This document shows positions 1 through 6,888 of a DNA stretch of 7,445 nucleotides, piece by piece. Below the pieces are notes generated by a model. The model did no database searches and was not told the DNA's origin. It saw nothing but the letters and a program-made list of their open reading frames with translations. The translations under genes were made by a program, and so were the position numbers. Each line of letters starts with the position of its first letter. Position 1 is the stretch's first letter. Origin of the DNA: an uncultured Lachnospiraceae bacterium (GTDB taxonomy: Bacteria > Bacillota > Clostridia > Lachnospirales > Lachnospiraceae); assembly GCA_902797705.1 (NCBI GenBank), contig CADBTX010000355.1, positions 1-7,445 on the forward strand, given 5' to 3'.

Positions 1-563
1 CCCTTGGGCATTGAGGACATCATATCCGGATCCACAACAGCGATATCAGGGATATCGTTAGGGTCAACGCAGACGAACTTCCTCTTCTTCTCCACATCGG
101 TTATAACGTAGTTAATGGTAGACTCAGCGCCTGTGCCGCCGGTGGTGGGAACCGCAATGGTGAATACCGTGCGCTTCTTTGTGGGTGCAACGCCCTCAAG
201 GGAACGGACATCTGCAAACTCGGGGTTATTGACTATGATACCTATTCCCTTACCGGTATCCATGGAGGAACCTCCTCCGATGGTGATCATGCAGTCCGCT
301 CCGGAATTCTTAAATGCTTCGACTCCATGCTGTACATTCTCTATGGTGGGATTGGGCTTGATATCGGAATAGAGCTCGTAGCCTATGCCATTCTCGTCCA
401 GAAGATCGGTAACCTTCTTCGTTACCCCGAACTTTACGAGATCCGGATCCGAAGCTACAAAGGCTTTCTTATACCCCCTGGATGTGATGAGACCGGGGAT
501 CTCCTTAATAGCGCCGTGTCCATGATACGAGATTCCGTTAAGCACAAAACGATTTACTGCCAT
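1..563 (-). CDS. fucO: Lactaldehyde reductase / 1,2-propanediol oxidoreductase, iron-dependent alcohol dehydrogenase family (C-terminal part beyond window)
   Basis: This is the first 187 residues of a group III (iron-dependent) alcohol dehydrogenase of about 382 residues; the rest lies beyond position 1. FucO reduces L-lactaldehyde to 1,2-propanediol with NADH at the end of anaerobic fucose or rhamnose breakdown, in the cytosol. The N-terminal nucleotide-binding domain is visible: an Asp at residue 39 (VASDPD) where E. coli FucO has the Asp linked to NAD preference, the GGGS loop at 96-99, NNPEFADVRSLEG at 112-124, VPTTGGTGAE at 138-147, and TINYVITD plus RKFVCVDP, which are close to E. coli FucO by memory. 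The metal ligands (Asp, three His) lie just past the window edge, so catalytic integrity cannot be judged. The start ATG is preceded by GGAGG six bases upstream. It has its own promoter and is probably not part of the sigH operon. A general butanol or ethanol dehydrogenase of the same family is the alternative. Confidence 0.88.
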   Translation of the reverse strand, partial: MAVNRFVLNGISYHGHGAIKEIPGLITSRGYKKAFVASDPDLVKFGVTKKVTDLLDENGIGYELYSDIKPNPTIENVQHGVEAFKNSGADCMITIGGGSSMDTGKGIGIIVNNPEFADVRSLEGVAPTKKRTVFTIAVPTTGGTGAESTINYVITDVEKKRKFVCVDPNDIPDIAVVDPDMMSSMPK

Positions 564-584
564 TTCTTACCTCCTTGATGATCC

Positions 585-599
585 GGAGCCTTCCGCTCC
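585..599 (-). promoter_or_regulatory. Small hairpin in the fucO leader
   Basis: In the inferred fucO 5' leader, GGAGC and GCTCC form a perfect five-base-pair stem around a GGAAG loop. It ends about 21 bases before the start codon and just upstream of the true GGAGG ribosome binding site. It could affect translation or RNA stability, but so short a stem may be chance. Confidence 0.2.
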
Positions 600-624
600 T
601 TATCGATTTACAACGAACATAATG

Positions 625-653
625 ATTTTACTATATCTCCGATGCATCTTCAA
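625..653 (-). promoter_or_regulatory. Putative sigma-A promoter for fucO
   Basis: Reading the minus strand there is a TTGAAG -35 element (653-648), a 17-base spacer and a TAAAAT -10 element (630-625), close to the vegetative consensus TTGACA-17-TATAAT. Transcription would start near 618 and give a leader of about 55 bases before the fucO ATG. The eight-base palindrome GATGCATC (648-641) sits at the junction of the -35 element and the spacer, so a repressor site is possible. The assignment rests on consensus match and position only. Confidence 0.5.
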
Positions 654-676
654 GGATTCTTCGTGTTATTTTACAA

Positions 677-691
677 AAGATCGCGCATCTT
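677..691 (-). terminator. Weak terminator-like hairpin after sigH
   Basis: About 30 bases past the sigH stop, AAGAT and ATCTT can pair around a GCGCG loop and are followed by TTG. The stem is short and AT-rich and the U-tract is poor, so this is at best a weak intrinsic terminator. It is the only candidate I see for ending the long operon before the fucO promoter. Confidence 0.15.
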
Positions 692-719
692 CATGGCGTT
701 TTATGTAGACTATGCACAT

Positions 720-1334
720 CTATGCTTCCGGCTTCTGTACTCTTTTTCGTAATTTTAACCGGAGCCGTGTCAGGGCATTATCCGTGGATTTTTCATCCCT
801 TCTTAATACCTTTGCTATCTCTCCGTTCTTCATTCCGATGAGCCGGAGATCCAGTACTTCTTTTTCAAGGGGGCTCAATTCCTCTTCAATGGCCTCCATT
901 ATCTGCTCCAGGTTTTCCTGGGCGATCAACAGCTTCTCCGGGTCATTGTCGTCGCTGCTGAATACAGCGTCGCTGCTCTCGGGATTAGCTGCCTCCTCAT
1001 CATAGATGGATATGAAATTATTAAGGGGAATATGCTTCTGCCGTCCCATATCACGTACGGCATTGTACAGACATCTGGTCACCACCAGATTGCAGAAGGT
1101 GGCAAGGCTCGCGTCCCGGCCCGGGTCATATTCCGAGATAGCCCGGTAGAGCCCTATCATCCCTTCCTGGATCAGATCTTCCTTATCTCCTCCAAGCATG
1201 AACATGGAGGAGGCCTTCATCTTTACGATATATTTATATCTTTCCAGCAGAACCTCACCGGCGTATTTATCGCCGTCCCTGTTCAGCGTAAAAAGCTCGT
1301 CATCCTCAAGTTTTTCGTATTCCGAGGTTTTCAT
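720..1334 (-). CDS. sigH: RNA polymerase sigma-H factor (SigH / Spo0H family, sigma-70 group)
   Basis: The 204-residue product is a sigma-70 family factor that directs RNA polymerase to transition-phase promoters; in Bacillus SigH drives early sporulation and competence genes. Region 2 spans about residues 25-98, with the core-binding segment around 50-65 (GGDKEDLIQEGMIGLYRAI) and the promoter-melting and -10 recognition part up to RQKHIPLNN at 98-106. That RQKHIPLN segment is very like B. subtilis SigH. Region 4 is at about 141-198, with the -35-binding helix-turn-helix GEIAKVLRRDEKSTDNALTR at 171-190. Length is near the usual 210-218. The acidic linker (115-133) is DNA-independent. The ATG follows the rlmB stop directly (TAA then ATG) with only a poor Shine-Dalgarno sequence, so translational coupling is likely. 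Position after rlmB matches the conserved Firmicutes order. Whether this host sporulates cannot be told from here. Confidence 0.9.
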   Translation of the reverse strand: MKTSEYEKLEDDELFTLNRDGDKYAGEVLLERYKYIVKMKASSMFMLGGDKEDLIQEGMIGLYRAISEYDPGRDASLATFCNLVVTRCLYNAVRDMGRQKHIPLNNFISIYDEEAANPESSDAVFSSDDNDPEKLLIAQENLEQIMEAIEEELSPLEKEVLDLRLIGMKNGEIAKVLRRDEKSTDNALTRLRLKLRKRVQKPEA

Positions 1335-2084
1335 TTATTTCCCGTTTCTTCTCTGCCGCACCACCTCAAAGGCCATGACTCCCGCTGCCACCGAAGCGTT
1401 AAGGGAATCTATGTCGCCGCAGGTGGGGATAGCCACTTTGAAATCACAGGTCTCTTTAATGAGCCTGCCCACTCCCTCTCCTTCGGAACCGATGACTATA
1501 CCTATGGGACCCGTAAGATCCCTGTCAAAGAGGCATTCCCCCTCCATGTCCGCACAGGCAAACCAGAGGCCTCTTTCCTTTAATGCCTCAATGGTATTCC
1601 TGAGATTCGTGACCTTTACCACGGGAGTATAATTGATAGCTCCGGCGGAAGCCTTTGCCACCGCTGCCGTTAGCCCCACCGCCCTGTTTTTCGGAATTAT
1701 GACCCCGTGGGCACCGGACATATTGGCTGTCCTTATGATGGCCCCCAGATTGTGGGGATCCACTATGTTATCCAATATAAAGATAAAGGGATCTTCGCCC
1801 TTTTTCCCGGCATTGCTGAAGATATCCTCCAGTTCTGCGTACTTATAGGCCGCGATGTAGGCGATGACCCCCTGATGCTTACCGGTGACGCTTATCTCGT
1901 CCAGCCTCTTCCTGTCCACATAATCTATGCGCAGGTCATGCTTTTTCGCTTCCCTCTTGATGGTCTGAACCGGCCCGTCATTGGAGCCGTCCAGTATAAA
2001 TAGCCTGTCCACCGTCTTTCCCGACCGGAAAGCCTCTATCACTTCATTCCGCCCTTCAATGACGGATTCCTCAAATCTGCTCAT
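1335..2084 (-). CDS. rlmB: 23S rRNA (guanosine-2'-O-)-methyltransferase RlmB (SpoU/TrmH family)
   Basis: This 249-residue SPOUT-class enzyme transfers a methyl group from S-adenosylmethionine to a ribose 2'-OH in the 23S rRNA peptidyl-transferase region (G2251 in E. coli numbering for characterised RlmB). Residues 8-80 form the SpoU substrate-binding domain (VIEGRNEVIEAF at the start). The catalytic knotted domain follows with all three motifs: motif 1 DPHNLGAIIRTA at 109-120 (Asn112, Arg118), motif 2 IVIGSEGEG at 196-204 (Glu201), and motif 3 SLNASVAAG at 227-235 (Asn229). Length is normal for the family. The start is fixed because an in-frame stop lies three codons upstream; it overlaps mrnC by 14 bases and has no strong Shine-Dalgarno, so coupled translation is likely. 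The stop touches the sigH start. A tRNA-specific TrmH paralog is less likely because of the N-terminal domain and the synteny. Confidence 0.93.
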   Translation of the reverse strand: MSRFEESVIEGRNEVIEAFRSGKTVDRLFILDGSNDGPVQTIKREAKKHDLRIDYVDRKRLDEISVTGKHQGVIAYIAAYKYAELEDIFSNAGKKGEDPFIFILDNIVDPHNLGAIIRTANMSGAHGVIIPKNRAVGLTAAVAKASAGAINYTPVVKVTNLRNTIEALKERGLWFACADMEGECLFDRDLTGPIGIVIGSEGEGVGRLIKETCDFKVAIPTCGDIDSLNASVAAGVMAFEVVRQRRNGK

Positions 2085-2472
2085 CTTCGTTTATCTCTAT
2101 GGCCCTTTTCAGGATCTCCTCGATCCTAGTTTTCTCTTCCTTCAGGTACAGATAGCCGATAAGGCACTCAAAACCCGTAGCCCTGTGGTAGCTTCTCGCG
2201 GAAGCATTCTTGGCGTGGGTGGCAGTCTGGGCGTTCTCTCCTCTTCGAAATATCTCCAGCTCCTCAGCTGTAAGCTCATCTCCCTCGATCAGAGCCATCA
2301 CAGCCTTCTCCTGGGCATTTGCGCTGACAAAGCCCACTGTCTTCTTGTGGAGCCTGTTCACGTTGGTGTTTCCCTTCCTGACCACGTAATCCCTCATAAA
2401 GAGGGTATATACCGCATCGCCGAGAAAAGCCAGAGTCAGCGGGGAATAGGTCCTCAGTCTGCTCTCTTCCAT
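2071..2472 (-). CDS. mrnC: Mini-ribonuclease III
   Basis: This 133-residue protein consists of an RNase III catalytic domain only, with no double-stranded-RNA-binding domain, as in B. subtilis MrnC, which trims the ends of 23S rRNA precursors as a dimer. Visible signature parts are LAFLGDAVYTLFMRDYV at 14-30 with the metal-binding Asp19, the VNRLHKKTVGFVSANAQ segment at 38-54, the RRGENA turn at 76-81, and TGFECLIGYLYL at 99-110 with Glu102 as the second expected acidic active-site residue. The start ATG has GGGAG four bases upstream and overlaps the end of cysS by 19 bases; its end overlaps rlmB by 14. The placement between cysS and rlmB is the classic context and joins two 23S rRNA maturation enzymes in one transcript. 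Confidence 0.93.
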   Translation of the reverse strand: MEESRLRTYSPLTLAFLGDAVYTLFMRDYVVRKGNTNVNRLHKKTVGFVSANAQEKAVMALIEGDELTAEELEIFRRGENAQTATHAKNASARSYHRATGFECLIGYLYLKEEKTRIEEILKRAIEINEDEQI

Positions 2473-3860
2473 TTCACTCCCTGTCTGGTATCCTCAAGGA
2501 TGATGCCCTTTTTCAGAAGCTCATCCCTAATCTCGTCCGCTCTCTTAAAGTCCTTATTCTTTCTGGCTTCCTGCCTCTCATTGATGAGCGCCTCAATATC
2601 ATCCTCCAGAAGTTCCTCCTTCTCCTCAACTATAAGGCCGAGGACAGAGGAGAGAGTAACGATCTCCTCCTTCATGAGTGATAATAACCCCTTTGAACTG
2701 TTTTCATCCGCTCCTGTATTTATATACTTCACGAGTTCAAAGATAACGGATACCGCGTCTGCTGTATTCAGGTCATCATCCATGGCCTCATCAAAACGTG
2801 CAGTGAATCCCTTTATCCTTTCCCTTTCTTCCTCATCCGCCTCTCCCCCGGGAGCCGTCTTCAGAAGGAAATCCAGCTTTGATACAGCAGTCTTTATCCT
2901 TGCAAGTCCCGCCTTTGCGGATTCCATAAGCTCTGCGGAGAAATTGAGGGGACTTCTGTAATGGGCCGAAAGCATGAAGAACCGGAGTACCTGCAGATCA
3001 TATTTTTCAGAGATGTCCCGCACCGTGAAGAAATTATTCAGGGACTTGCTCATCTTTTCCCCGTCTATATTCAGGAAACCGTTATGCATCCAGTAGTGGG
3101 AAAACTCCACCTCATTGGCGGCCTCTGACTGGGCGATCTCATTCTCGTGATGGGGGAAGATAAGATCCTCTCCACCTGCATGGATATCAATGGTGGCGCC
3201 TATGTACTTCTTTGCCATGACGCAGCACTCCGTGTGCCACCCCGGTCTGCCGTCGCACCAGGGAGAAGTCCAGTAGGGTTCCCCTTCCTTCTTCGGCTTC
3301 CAGAGCACGAAGTCAAGATAGTCCTCCTTGCCCTCGTTTCCGCTGACCTTCAGCTCCCGTCCGTGGCCGGCCTCCAAGTCCTCGATATTCTTATGTGACA
3401 GCTTGCCGTACTCCTTAAATTTTCTGGTCCGGAAATATACGGTGCCGTCCTCTGCCTTATAGGCGTAGCCCTTTTCAATAAGCTGTCCTATAAGCTCTAT
3501 CATGCCGTCTATCTCCTCGGTGGCCCTGGGATGCTTTGTGGCAGGCATGACATTTAAGCCCTCCATATCCTTCTTGCATTCCCGGATATATTTTTCGGAG
3601 ATATCCTCGCTCTTTACTCCTTCTTCAATGGCTCTGTTTATTATCTTGTCGTCCACATCGGTAAAATTTGAAACGTAATTTACGTCATATCCCCTGTGGA
3701 TCATGTAACGCCTGAAAGTATCGAATACTATCATGGGTCTGGCATTTCCGATATGTATGAGGTTATAGACCGTAGGGCCGCATACATACATGCCGAGATG
3801 CCCTTCCTTTATGGGCTTGAATTCTTCCTTCCTTCTTGTGAGGGTATTGTATATCTTCAT
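2454..3860 (-). CDS. cysS: Cysteine--tRNA ligase
   Basis: Cysteinyl-tRNA synthetase activates cysteine with ATP and loads it on tRNA-Cys in the cytosol. At 468 residues it has the usual bacterial length. The class I signature HIGN is at 36-39 and KMSKS at 269-273. The zinc site that selects cysteine is complete by comparison with E. coli: Cys27 (YVCGPTVYN), Cys212 (GWHTECC), His237 and Glu241 (FPHHENEIAQSEA). The substrate-pocket segment NYVSNFTDVDDKIINRA (61-77) is typical. The C-terminal DALR-type anticodon domain runs from about 300, and the tail ends in the common GVKWKR stretch. The start ATG overlaps the cysE stop as ATGA, with GGAGAG just upstream. Coupling with cysE puts cysteine supply and cysteine charging on one message. 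Confidence 0.97.
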   Translation of the reverse strand: MKIYNTLTRRKEEFKPIKEGHLGMYVCGPTVYNLIHIGNARPMIVFDTFRRYMIHRGYDVNYVSNFTDVDDKIINRAIEEGVKSEDISEKYIRECKKDMEGLNVMPATKHPRATEEIDGMIELIGQLIEKGYAYKAEDGTVYFRTRKFKEYGKLSHKNIEDLEAGHGRELKVSGNEGKEDYLDFVLWKPKKEGEPYWTSPWCDGRPGWHTECCVMAKKYIGATIDIHAGGEDLIFPHHENEIAQSEAANEVEFSHYWMHNGFLNIDGEKMSKSLNNFFTVRDISEKYDLQVLRFFMLSAHYRSPLNFSAELMESAKAGLARIKTAVSKLDFLLKTAPGGEADEEERERIKGFTARFDEAMDDDLNTADAVSVIFELVKYINTGADENSSKGLLSLMKEEIVTLSSVLGLIVEEKEELLEDDIEALINERQEARKNKDFKRADEIRDELLKKGIILEDTRQGVKWKRAD

Positions 3861-4585
3861 CGCTCTCCGCCTTTACTCAGTCTGTCCACTTCTCTTCTCA
3901 GCTCCTTAACGGTATCCTTAAGGGTGAGGAGCTGATTCGTGATCTCCGAATCCGAATGCTTAAGTGTGTTGATATCGTCCTGTATCGGATCCGGCAGATG
4001 AACCTGATCCATGGTCTCTCTCGGTATCTCTCTGTTCTTACACTTCACTATCTTTCCGGGAACGCCTACAACCGTACAGTTCGGCGGTATCTCATTCAGC
4101 ACCACCGAGCCGGCTCCTATCTTTGTATTCTCCCCTATGGTAAAGGAGCCCAGCACCTTTGCCCCTACGGAGACCATGACGTTGTTCTCCAGAGTGGGAT
4201 GCCTCTTTCCCTTTTCCTTACCTGTTCCTCCCAGGGTCACTCCCTGATAGAGAGTCACATTATTTCCGATGACTGTGGTCTCCCCCACTACCACGCCGGA
4301 GCCATGGTCGATAAAGAAGCCTCTGCCGATCTTTGCACCGGGATGTATCTCTATCCCGGTCCTGTTCCTTGCGATCTGGGATATGAGCCTGGCGATAAAA
4401 TAATGCTTCTTAAGGTAGAATCTGTGGGCTACCCTGTACATTAAAACAGCCCAGAAACTTGAATAGAGAAAGACCTCCCATTTATTGTGTATGGCCGGAT
4501 CTCTCTCTCTTACAACCCTGATCTCTTCCTCTATATAATTTTTGATATAGTTAAAATCTTTTTTCACAATTCCTGCAGCATCCAT
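3857..4585 (-). CDS. cysE: Serine O-acetyltransferase
   Basis: CysE acetylates L-serine with acetyl-CoA to O-acetylserine, the first step of cysteine synthesis. Numbered from the chosen ATG (242 residues), an alpha-helical N-terminal part (to about 75) leads into the left-handed beta-helix of hexapeptide repeats (about 76-180). The catalytic IDHGSG (Asp93, His94), [24 protein letters not shown] with His129, and [22 protein letters not shown] all match the family and B. subtilis CysE closely. The tail (about 212-237) shows heptad-like Leu/Ile/Val spacing, so a short coiled coil is likely. The start is uncertain: GTG at 4594, ATG at 4585 and GTG at 4567 are all in frame and none has a strong Shine-Dalgarno. 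I chose the ATG. All lie within or near the end of ispF, which it overlaps by 35 bases. Its stop overlaps cysS. Confidence 0.94.
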   Translation of the reverse strand: MDAAGIVKKDFNYIKNYIEEEIRVVRERDPAIHNKWEVFLYSSFWAVLMYRVAHRFYLKKHYFIARLISQIARNRTGIEIHPGAKIGRGFFIDHGSGVVVGETTVIGNNVTLYQGVTLGGTGKEKGKRHPTLENNVMVSVGAKVLGSFTIGENTKIGAGSVVLNEIPPNCTVVGVPGKIVKCKNREIPRETMDQVHLPDPIQDDINTLKHSDSEITNQLLTLKDTVKELRREVDRLSKGGER

Positions 4586-5075
4586 TTTCCACACCCATAT
4601 CCACGGCCTTCAAAAGGAGACACACCGCTTCGGCGGCAATGCCCTCCCCTCTTCCGGTAAATCCCAGCTTTTCTTCTGTGGTGGCTTTGATATTGACCTG
4701 ATCAGGATCAAGTCCCAGGGCGTCAGCGATATTTTCCGCCATCCGGTCAATATACGGCCTCATCTTCGGCTTTTCGGCAATGATCGTGGCATCTATGTTT
4801 CCCACGAAATACCGTTCTTCTTCAAGGAGCTCACCCACCTTCTTAAGCAGCAGGACAGAGTCCGCATCCTTAAACTCATCGGAGGTATCCGGGAAGTGCT
4901 TCCCTATATCCCCAAGGGCCGCGGCTCCGAGGAGGGCATCCATTATGGCATGTATAAGGACATCCGCGTCCGAATGTCCTAAAAGTCCCTTCTCATAGGG
5001 GATATCTACTCCGCCAATAATGAGTTTTCTTCCCTCGACAAGCCTGTGAACATCATAGCCCATCCCGATCCGCAT
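4551..5075 (-). CDS. ispF: 2-C-methyl-D-erythritol 2,4-cyclodiphosphate synthase
   Basis: IspF cyclises 4-diphosphocytidyl-methylerythritol 2-phosphate with release of CMP in the MEP isoprenoid pathway; it works as a trimer with a metal ion. The metal ligands are seen in GYDVHR (Asp8, His10) and [10 protein letters not shown] (His42). The signature [11 protein letters not shown] lies at 33-43, [14 protein letters not shown] at 60-72, and the CDP-binding segment [20 protein letters not shown] at 128-147. The catalytic core normally ends near residue 157; here about 16 further residues (Gly-Val-Glu-Asn-Gly then three Cys, ending KRF) are read through the cysE start region, giving 174 in all. 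The ATG has GGAG six bases upstream and follows the stop of the preceding gene by three bases. No ispD lies adjacent, unlike in Bacillus. Confidence 0.96.
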   Translation of the reverse strand: MRIGMGYDVHRLVEGRKLIIGGVDIPYEKGLLGHSDADVLIHAIMDALLGAAALGDIGKHFPDTSDEFKDADSVLLLKKVGELLEEERYFVGNIDATIIAEKPKMRPYIDRMAENIADALGLDPDQVNIKATTEEKLGFTGRGEGIAAEAVCLLLKAVDMGVENGCCRNCEKRF

Positions 5076-5078
5076 AAC

Positions 5079-5726
5079 TTACTCCTGCACCAGATAGAGA
5101 TACATCACATTCTGTCCGTTGGACTGGGTGGCATCATCACGCACATAACCGTATCTGAACTTTCTGTTTTCCGTAAGAGCCGATACGTCATTGCATCGTA
5201 ATCCCTCCAGATTTGAGCCATCCTTGAACATGATATCCACGAAATAGTCACATACCATATCATTTGTATTCTTGTAGGTCTTCTTTACCATGAAATTCTT
5301 GAAGGCCAGATAATTTTCCTTGCCGTTATCCCAGAATGCCTCAAAGTCATGGGTGGACTCCACCACATAATCCTCTTTTTCCTCAGGGACCACGCCGTTT
5401 CCCATGGTATCAAAGGACTGGGAATCGGGATCATATCCTTCCAGTTCCGGCATCTCTGTGGAAGCCTCGGTTGAAGCCTCGGTGGATGCTTCCGTGGAAG
5501 CTTCCGTGGGAACAGCCTCTGAAGCCTCTTCTGTTCCGGCCGCCGTTTCCGCTGCCGCCGTCTCCGTTTCTGCTGTCGCAGCGGTGGCCTCAGCCATGGT
5601 CTCAGCATCCGGACCCTTATTCCCTATCTTAATATCTCCGTTCAATAAACTCTTCAGGGTAAAAATAAACACCAGCGCCACACAAAGACATACCAGTATT
5701 CCCCCTATCACTCTTCCTGCATTCAT
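5079..5726 (-). CDS. Uncharacterised membrane-anchored protein with a TEAS-repeat linker
   Basis: I do not recognise this 215-residue protein. Three parts can be seen. Residues 6-25 form one hydrophobic segment after a short Arg-containing N-terminus, so it is probably a signal anchor with the rest outside the cell; there is no lipobox with a suitably placed Cys, so it is probably not a lipoprotein. Residues 38-92 are a disordered Ala/Thr/Glu linker that includes four tandem Thr-Glu-Ala-Ser units (74-89). Residues 118-215 look globular, rich in aromatic residues and mixed charge (DYVVESTHDFEAFW, CDYFVDIMFKDGSNL, FRYGYVRDD, ending MYLYLVQE), with two Cys at 159 and 178. The linker may cross the cell wall and present the C-terminal domain. 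The ATG has AGGA seven bases upstream. It lies 25 bases after the DUF4317 gene and three bases before ispF, so it is cotranscribed with a housekeeping gene. Confidence 0.8.
   Translation of the reverse strand: MNAGRVIGGILVCLCVALVFIFTLKSLLNGDIKIGNKGPDAETMAEATAATAETETAAAETAAGTEEASEAVPTEASTEASTEASTEASTEMPELEGYDPDSQSFDTMGNGVVPEEKEDYVVESTHDFEAFWDNGKENYLAFKNFMVKKTYKNTNDMVCDYFVDIMFKDGSNLEGLRCNDVSALTENRKFRYGYVRDDATQSNGQNVMYLYLVQE
5454..5507 (-). repeat. Tandem 12-base repeat encoding Thr-Glu-Ala-Ser units
   Basis: Four copies of a 12-base unit of the form AC(G/C) GA(A/G) GC(T/A) TC(C/A) are followed by a partial fifth (Thr-Glu). The copies differ only at third codon positions, so the amino acid repeat is kept while the DNA has drifted. 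Such in-frame repeats can change length by slippage without a frameshift. Confidence 0.85.
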
Positions 5727-5751
5727 ATGTTCATCCTGTCCTTATAAATCT

Positions 5752-6888
5752 TCAGTTCCCCTTCGGTACAAGGGTTCTTACATTGACCCCGTTTACTTCC
5801 ACATGGTCATCCACAGCGATGACTATACACTGCCTGCCGTCCACCACTCTGGCTTCTATCCTGTCCACGAAATCCGGTTTGACCCTTATATCTATGTCAG
5901 GAGTAGAGATATTGAAGTTTTTGACTCCCTGGAGATTTGAAACCACTATCTCAGCGTCATCTCCGGCTATATCATCATAGTGCCGGTCAAAGTCCCTAAG
6001 CTTTTCCTCCGTGACACCGCTGTCCGCAAGGATCTTTTTCACCTCATTCTTCCCGATGACGAGAGGGTCGGGATCGTCCTTATTTTCCTCCACCATCTCA
6101 CTTAAGGAGTCATGGATGTTCTTCATGACCTCCACATCCCCTTCATCACGGCAGACCGAGGAAACCAGCATATTGAAGGTATCCTTCTGATCCCCTGCTG
6201 AAAGAGGGGCGTCCGCCCCGAACATGTTATTTATGAGATCCGGCTGCAGTTCCTCGCTCTTCTTTGTATAATAAAGAACCGAGTGAATGTCGGCAGTCCT
6301 GTCGTTAAAGGCCGGAAAAAGAAAGGCCTTGTCCGGATCGTGAAGGACCCACTCCCTTGAAAGCTCTCCGATCCTGTTATTCTCCGGATCATAACCGAGC
6401 TCCCCGTCTCTTAATTCCACCGGACTCAAAAGGGTAAGAATAAAATCATATACATCCTCGGAGGCGTCCTCCTGTATCTCCCTGTCCTTACCCTTTCCCG
6501 GGATATCGTAAACCGCGTGCATGACTATGACGCAGTACTTTTCACCATTGTCGTAATTCGCGATGATCCGGTCGTAGAGCCTCTCCAGCGCATCATCATC
6601 CTCAAGGCCCGAATCCCTGATATCCAGCAGAAGCCCCTGCTTATCACCGTTTTCCTCGGCAAGGGGAAACTCCAGGTTTATAAGGTTTTTCCCAACAGTT
6701 CCGCTCAGGGCCTTCTTAAAGAATTTAAAATACTTATGCATCTCCTCCTCGGGAAGGGATCCGAAGGCATCCTTTGTACGGAACTTCTTCTCCTTTTCGT
6801 TTCCCACGTAGCAGATGCAGATATTATCAATGGTGTACCTGTCTATATCAAACTGTTTTTTTATCTCTGAAATCTCAAGCTTATTCAT
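5752..6888 (-). CDS. DUF4317 family protein of unknown function
   Basis: The 378-residue soluble protein resembles, by memory, the DUF4317 family found in Firmicutes, mainly gut and rumen Clostridia; no biochemical role is known to me. Recognisable stretches are the start [13 protein letters not shown], the early CICYV segment (24-28), SLPEEEMHKYFKFFKKALSGTVGKNLINLEFPL (44-76), FLFPAFNDRTADIHSVLYYTK (189-209), and a C-terminal part with DGRQCIVIAVDDHVEVNGVNVR (350-371). No signal peptide or membrane segment is seen, so it is probably cytosolic. The region 209-300 is rich in charge and likely helical. The ATG overlaps the chemoreceptor stop as TAATG and lacks a clear Shine-Dalgarno, which points to translational restart after that gene. 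The family call is fairly sure; function is open. Confidence 0.8.
   Translation of the reverse strand: MNKLEISEIKKQFDIDRYTIDNICICYVGNEKEKKFRTKDAFGSLPEEEMHKYFKFFKKALSGTVGKNLINLEFPLAEENGDKQGLLLDIRDSGLEDDDALERLYDRIIANYDNGEKYCVIVMHAVYDIPGKGKDREIQEDASEDVYDFILTLLSPVELRDGELGYDPENNRIGELSREWVLHDPDKAFLFPAFNDRTADIHSVLYYTKKSEELQPDLINNMFGADAPLSAGDQKDTFNMLVSSVCRDEGDVEVMKNIHDSLSEMVEENKDDPDPLVIGKNEVKKILADSGVTEEKLRDFDRHYDDIAGDDAEIVVSNLQGVKNFNISTPDIDIRVKPDFVDRIEARVVDGRQCIVIAVDDHVEVNGVNVRTLVPKGN

Noticed and set aside
115..578. Two short plus-strand frames opposite fucO
   Set aside because: They are shadows of the strongly matched fucO reading frame.
1981..2961. Long plus-strand open frame of 326 codons opposite mrnC and cysS
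   Set aside because: It is Ser-rich with no recognisable domain and lies fully antisense to two well-identified genes; it is the mirror of their codon bias. Other plus-strand frames (for example 1032-1583 and 3956-4444) are rejected for the same reason.
5079..5726. Lipoprotein assignment for the TEAS-repeat protein
   Set aside because: The Cys residues lie inside the hydrophobic segment (13 and 15) without a lipobox context, so a signal anchor fits better.
5759..5774. CCCTT/AAGGG hairpin at the 3' end of the DUF4317 gene as a terminator
   Set aside because: The stem is only five base pairs, lies inside the coding frame and has no following U-tract.
5727..5795. Possible promoter (TTGTAC, 18 bases, TTATAA) before the TEAS-repeat protein
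   Set aside because: Both hexamers are poor and the spacing is not ideal; AT-rich bases before a start codon are expected by chance.
5404..5940. Plus-strand frame with Val-Glu-Ala-Ser repeats
   Set aside because: The repeat is the complement of the TEAS repeat in the minus-strand gene, and the frame runs across two minus-strand genes without a credible ribosome binding site.
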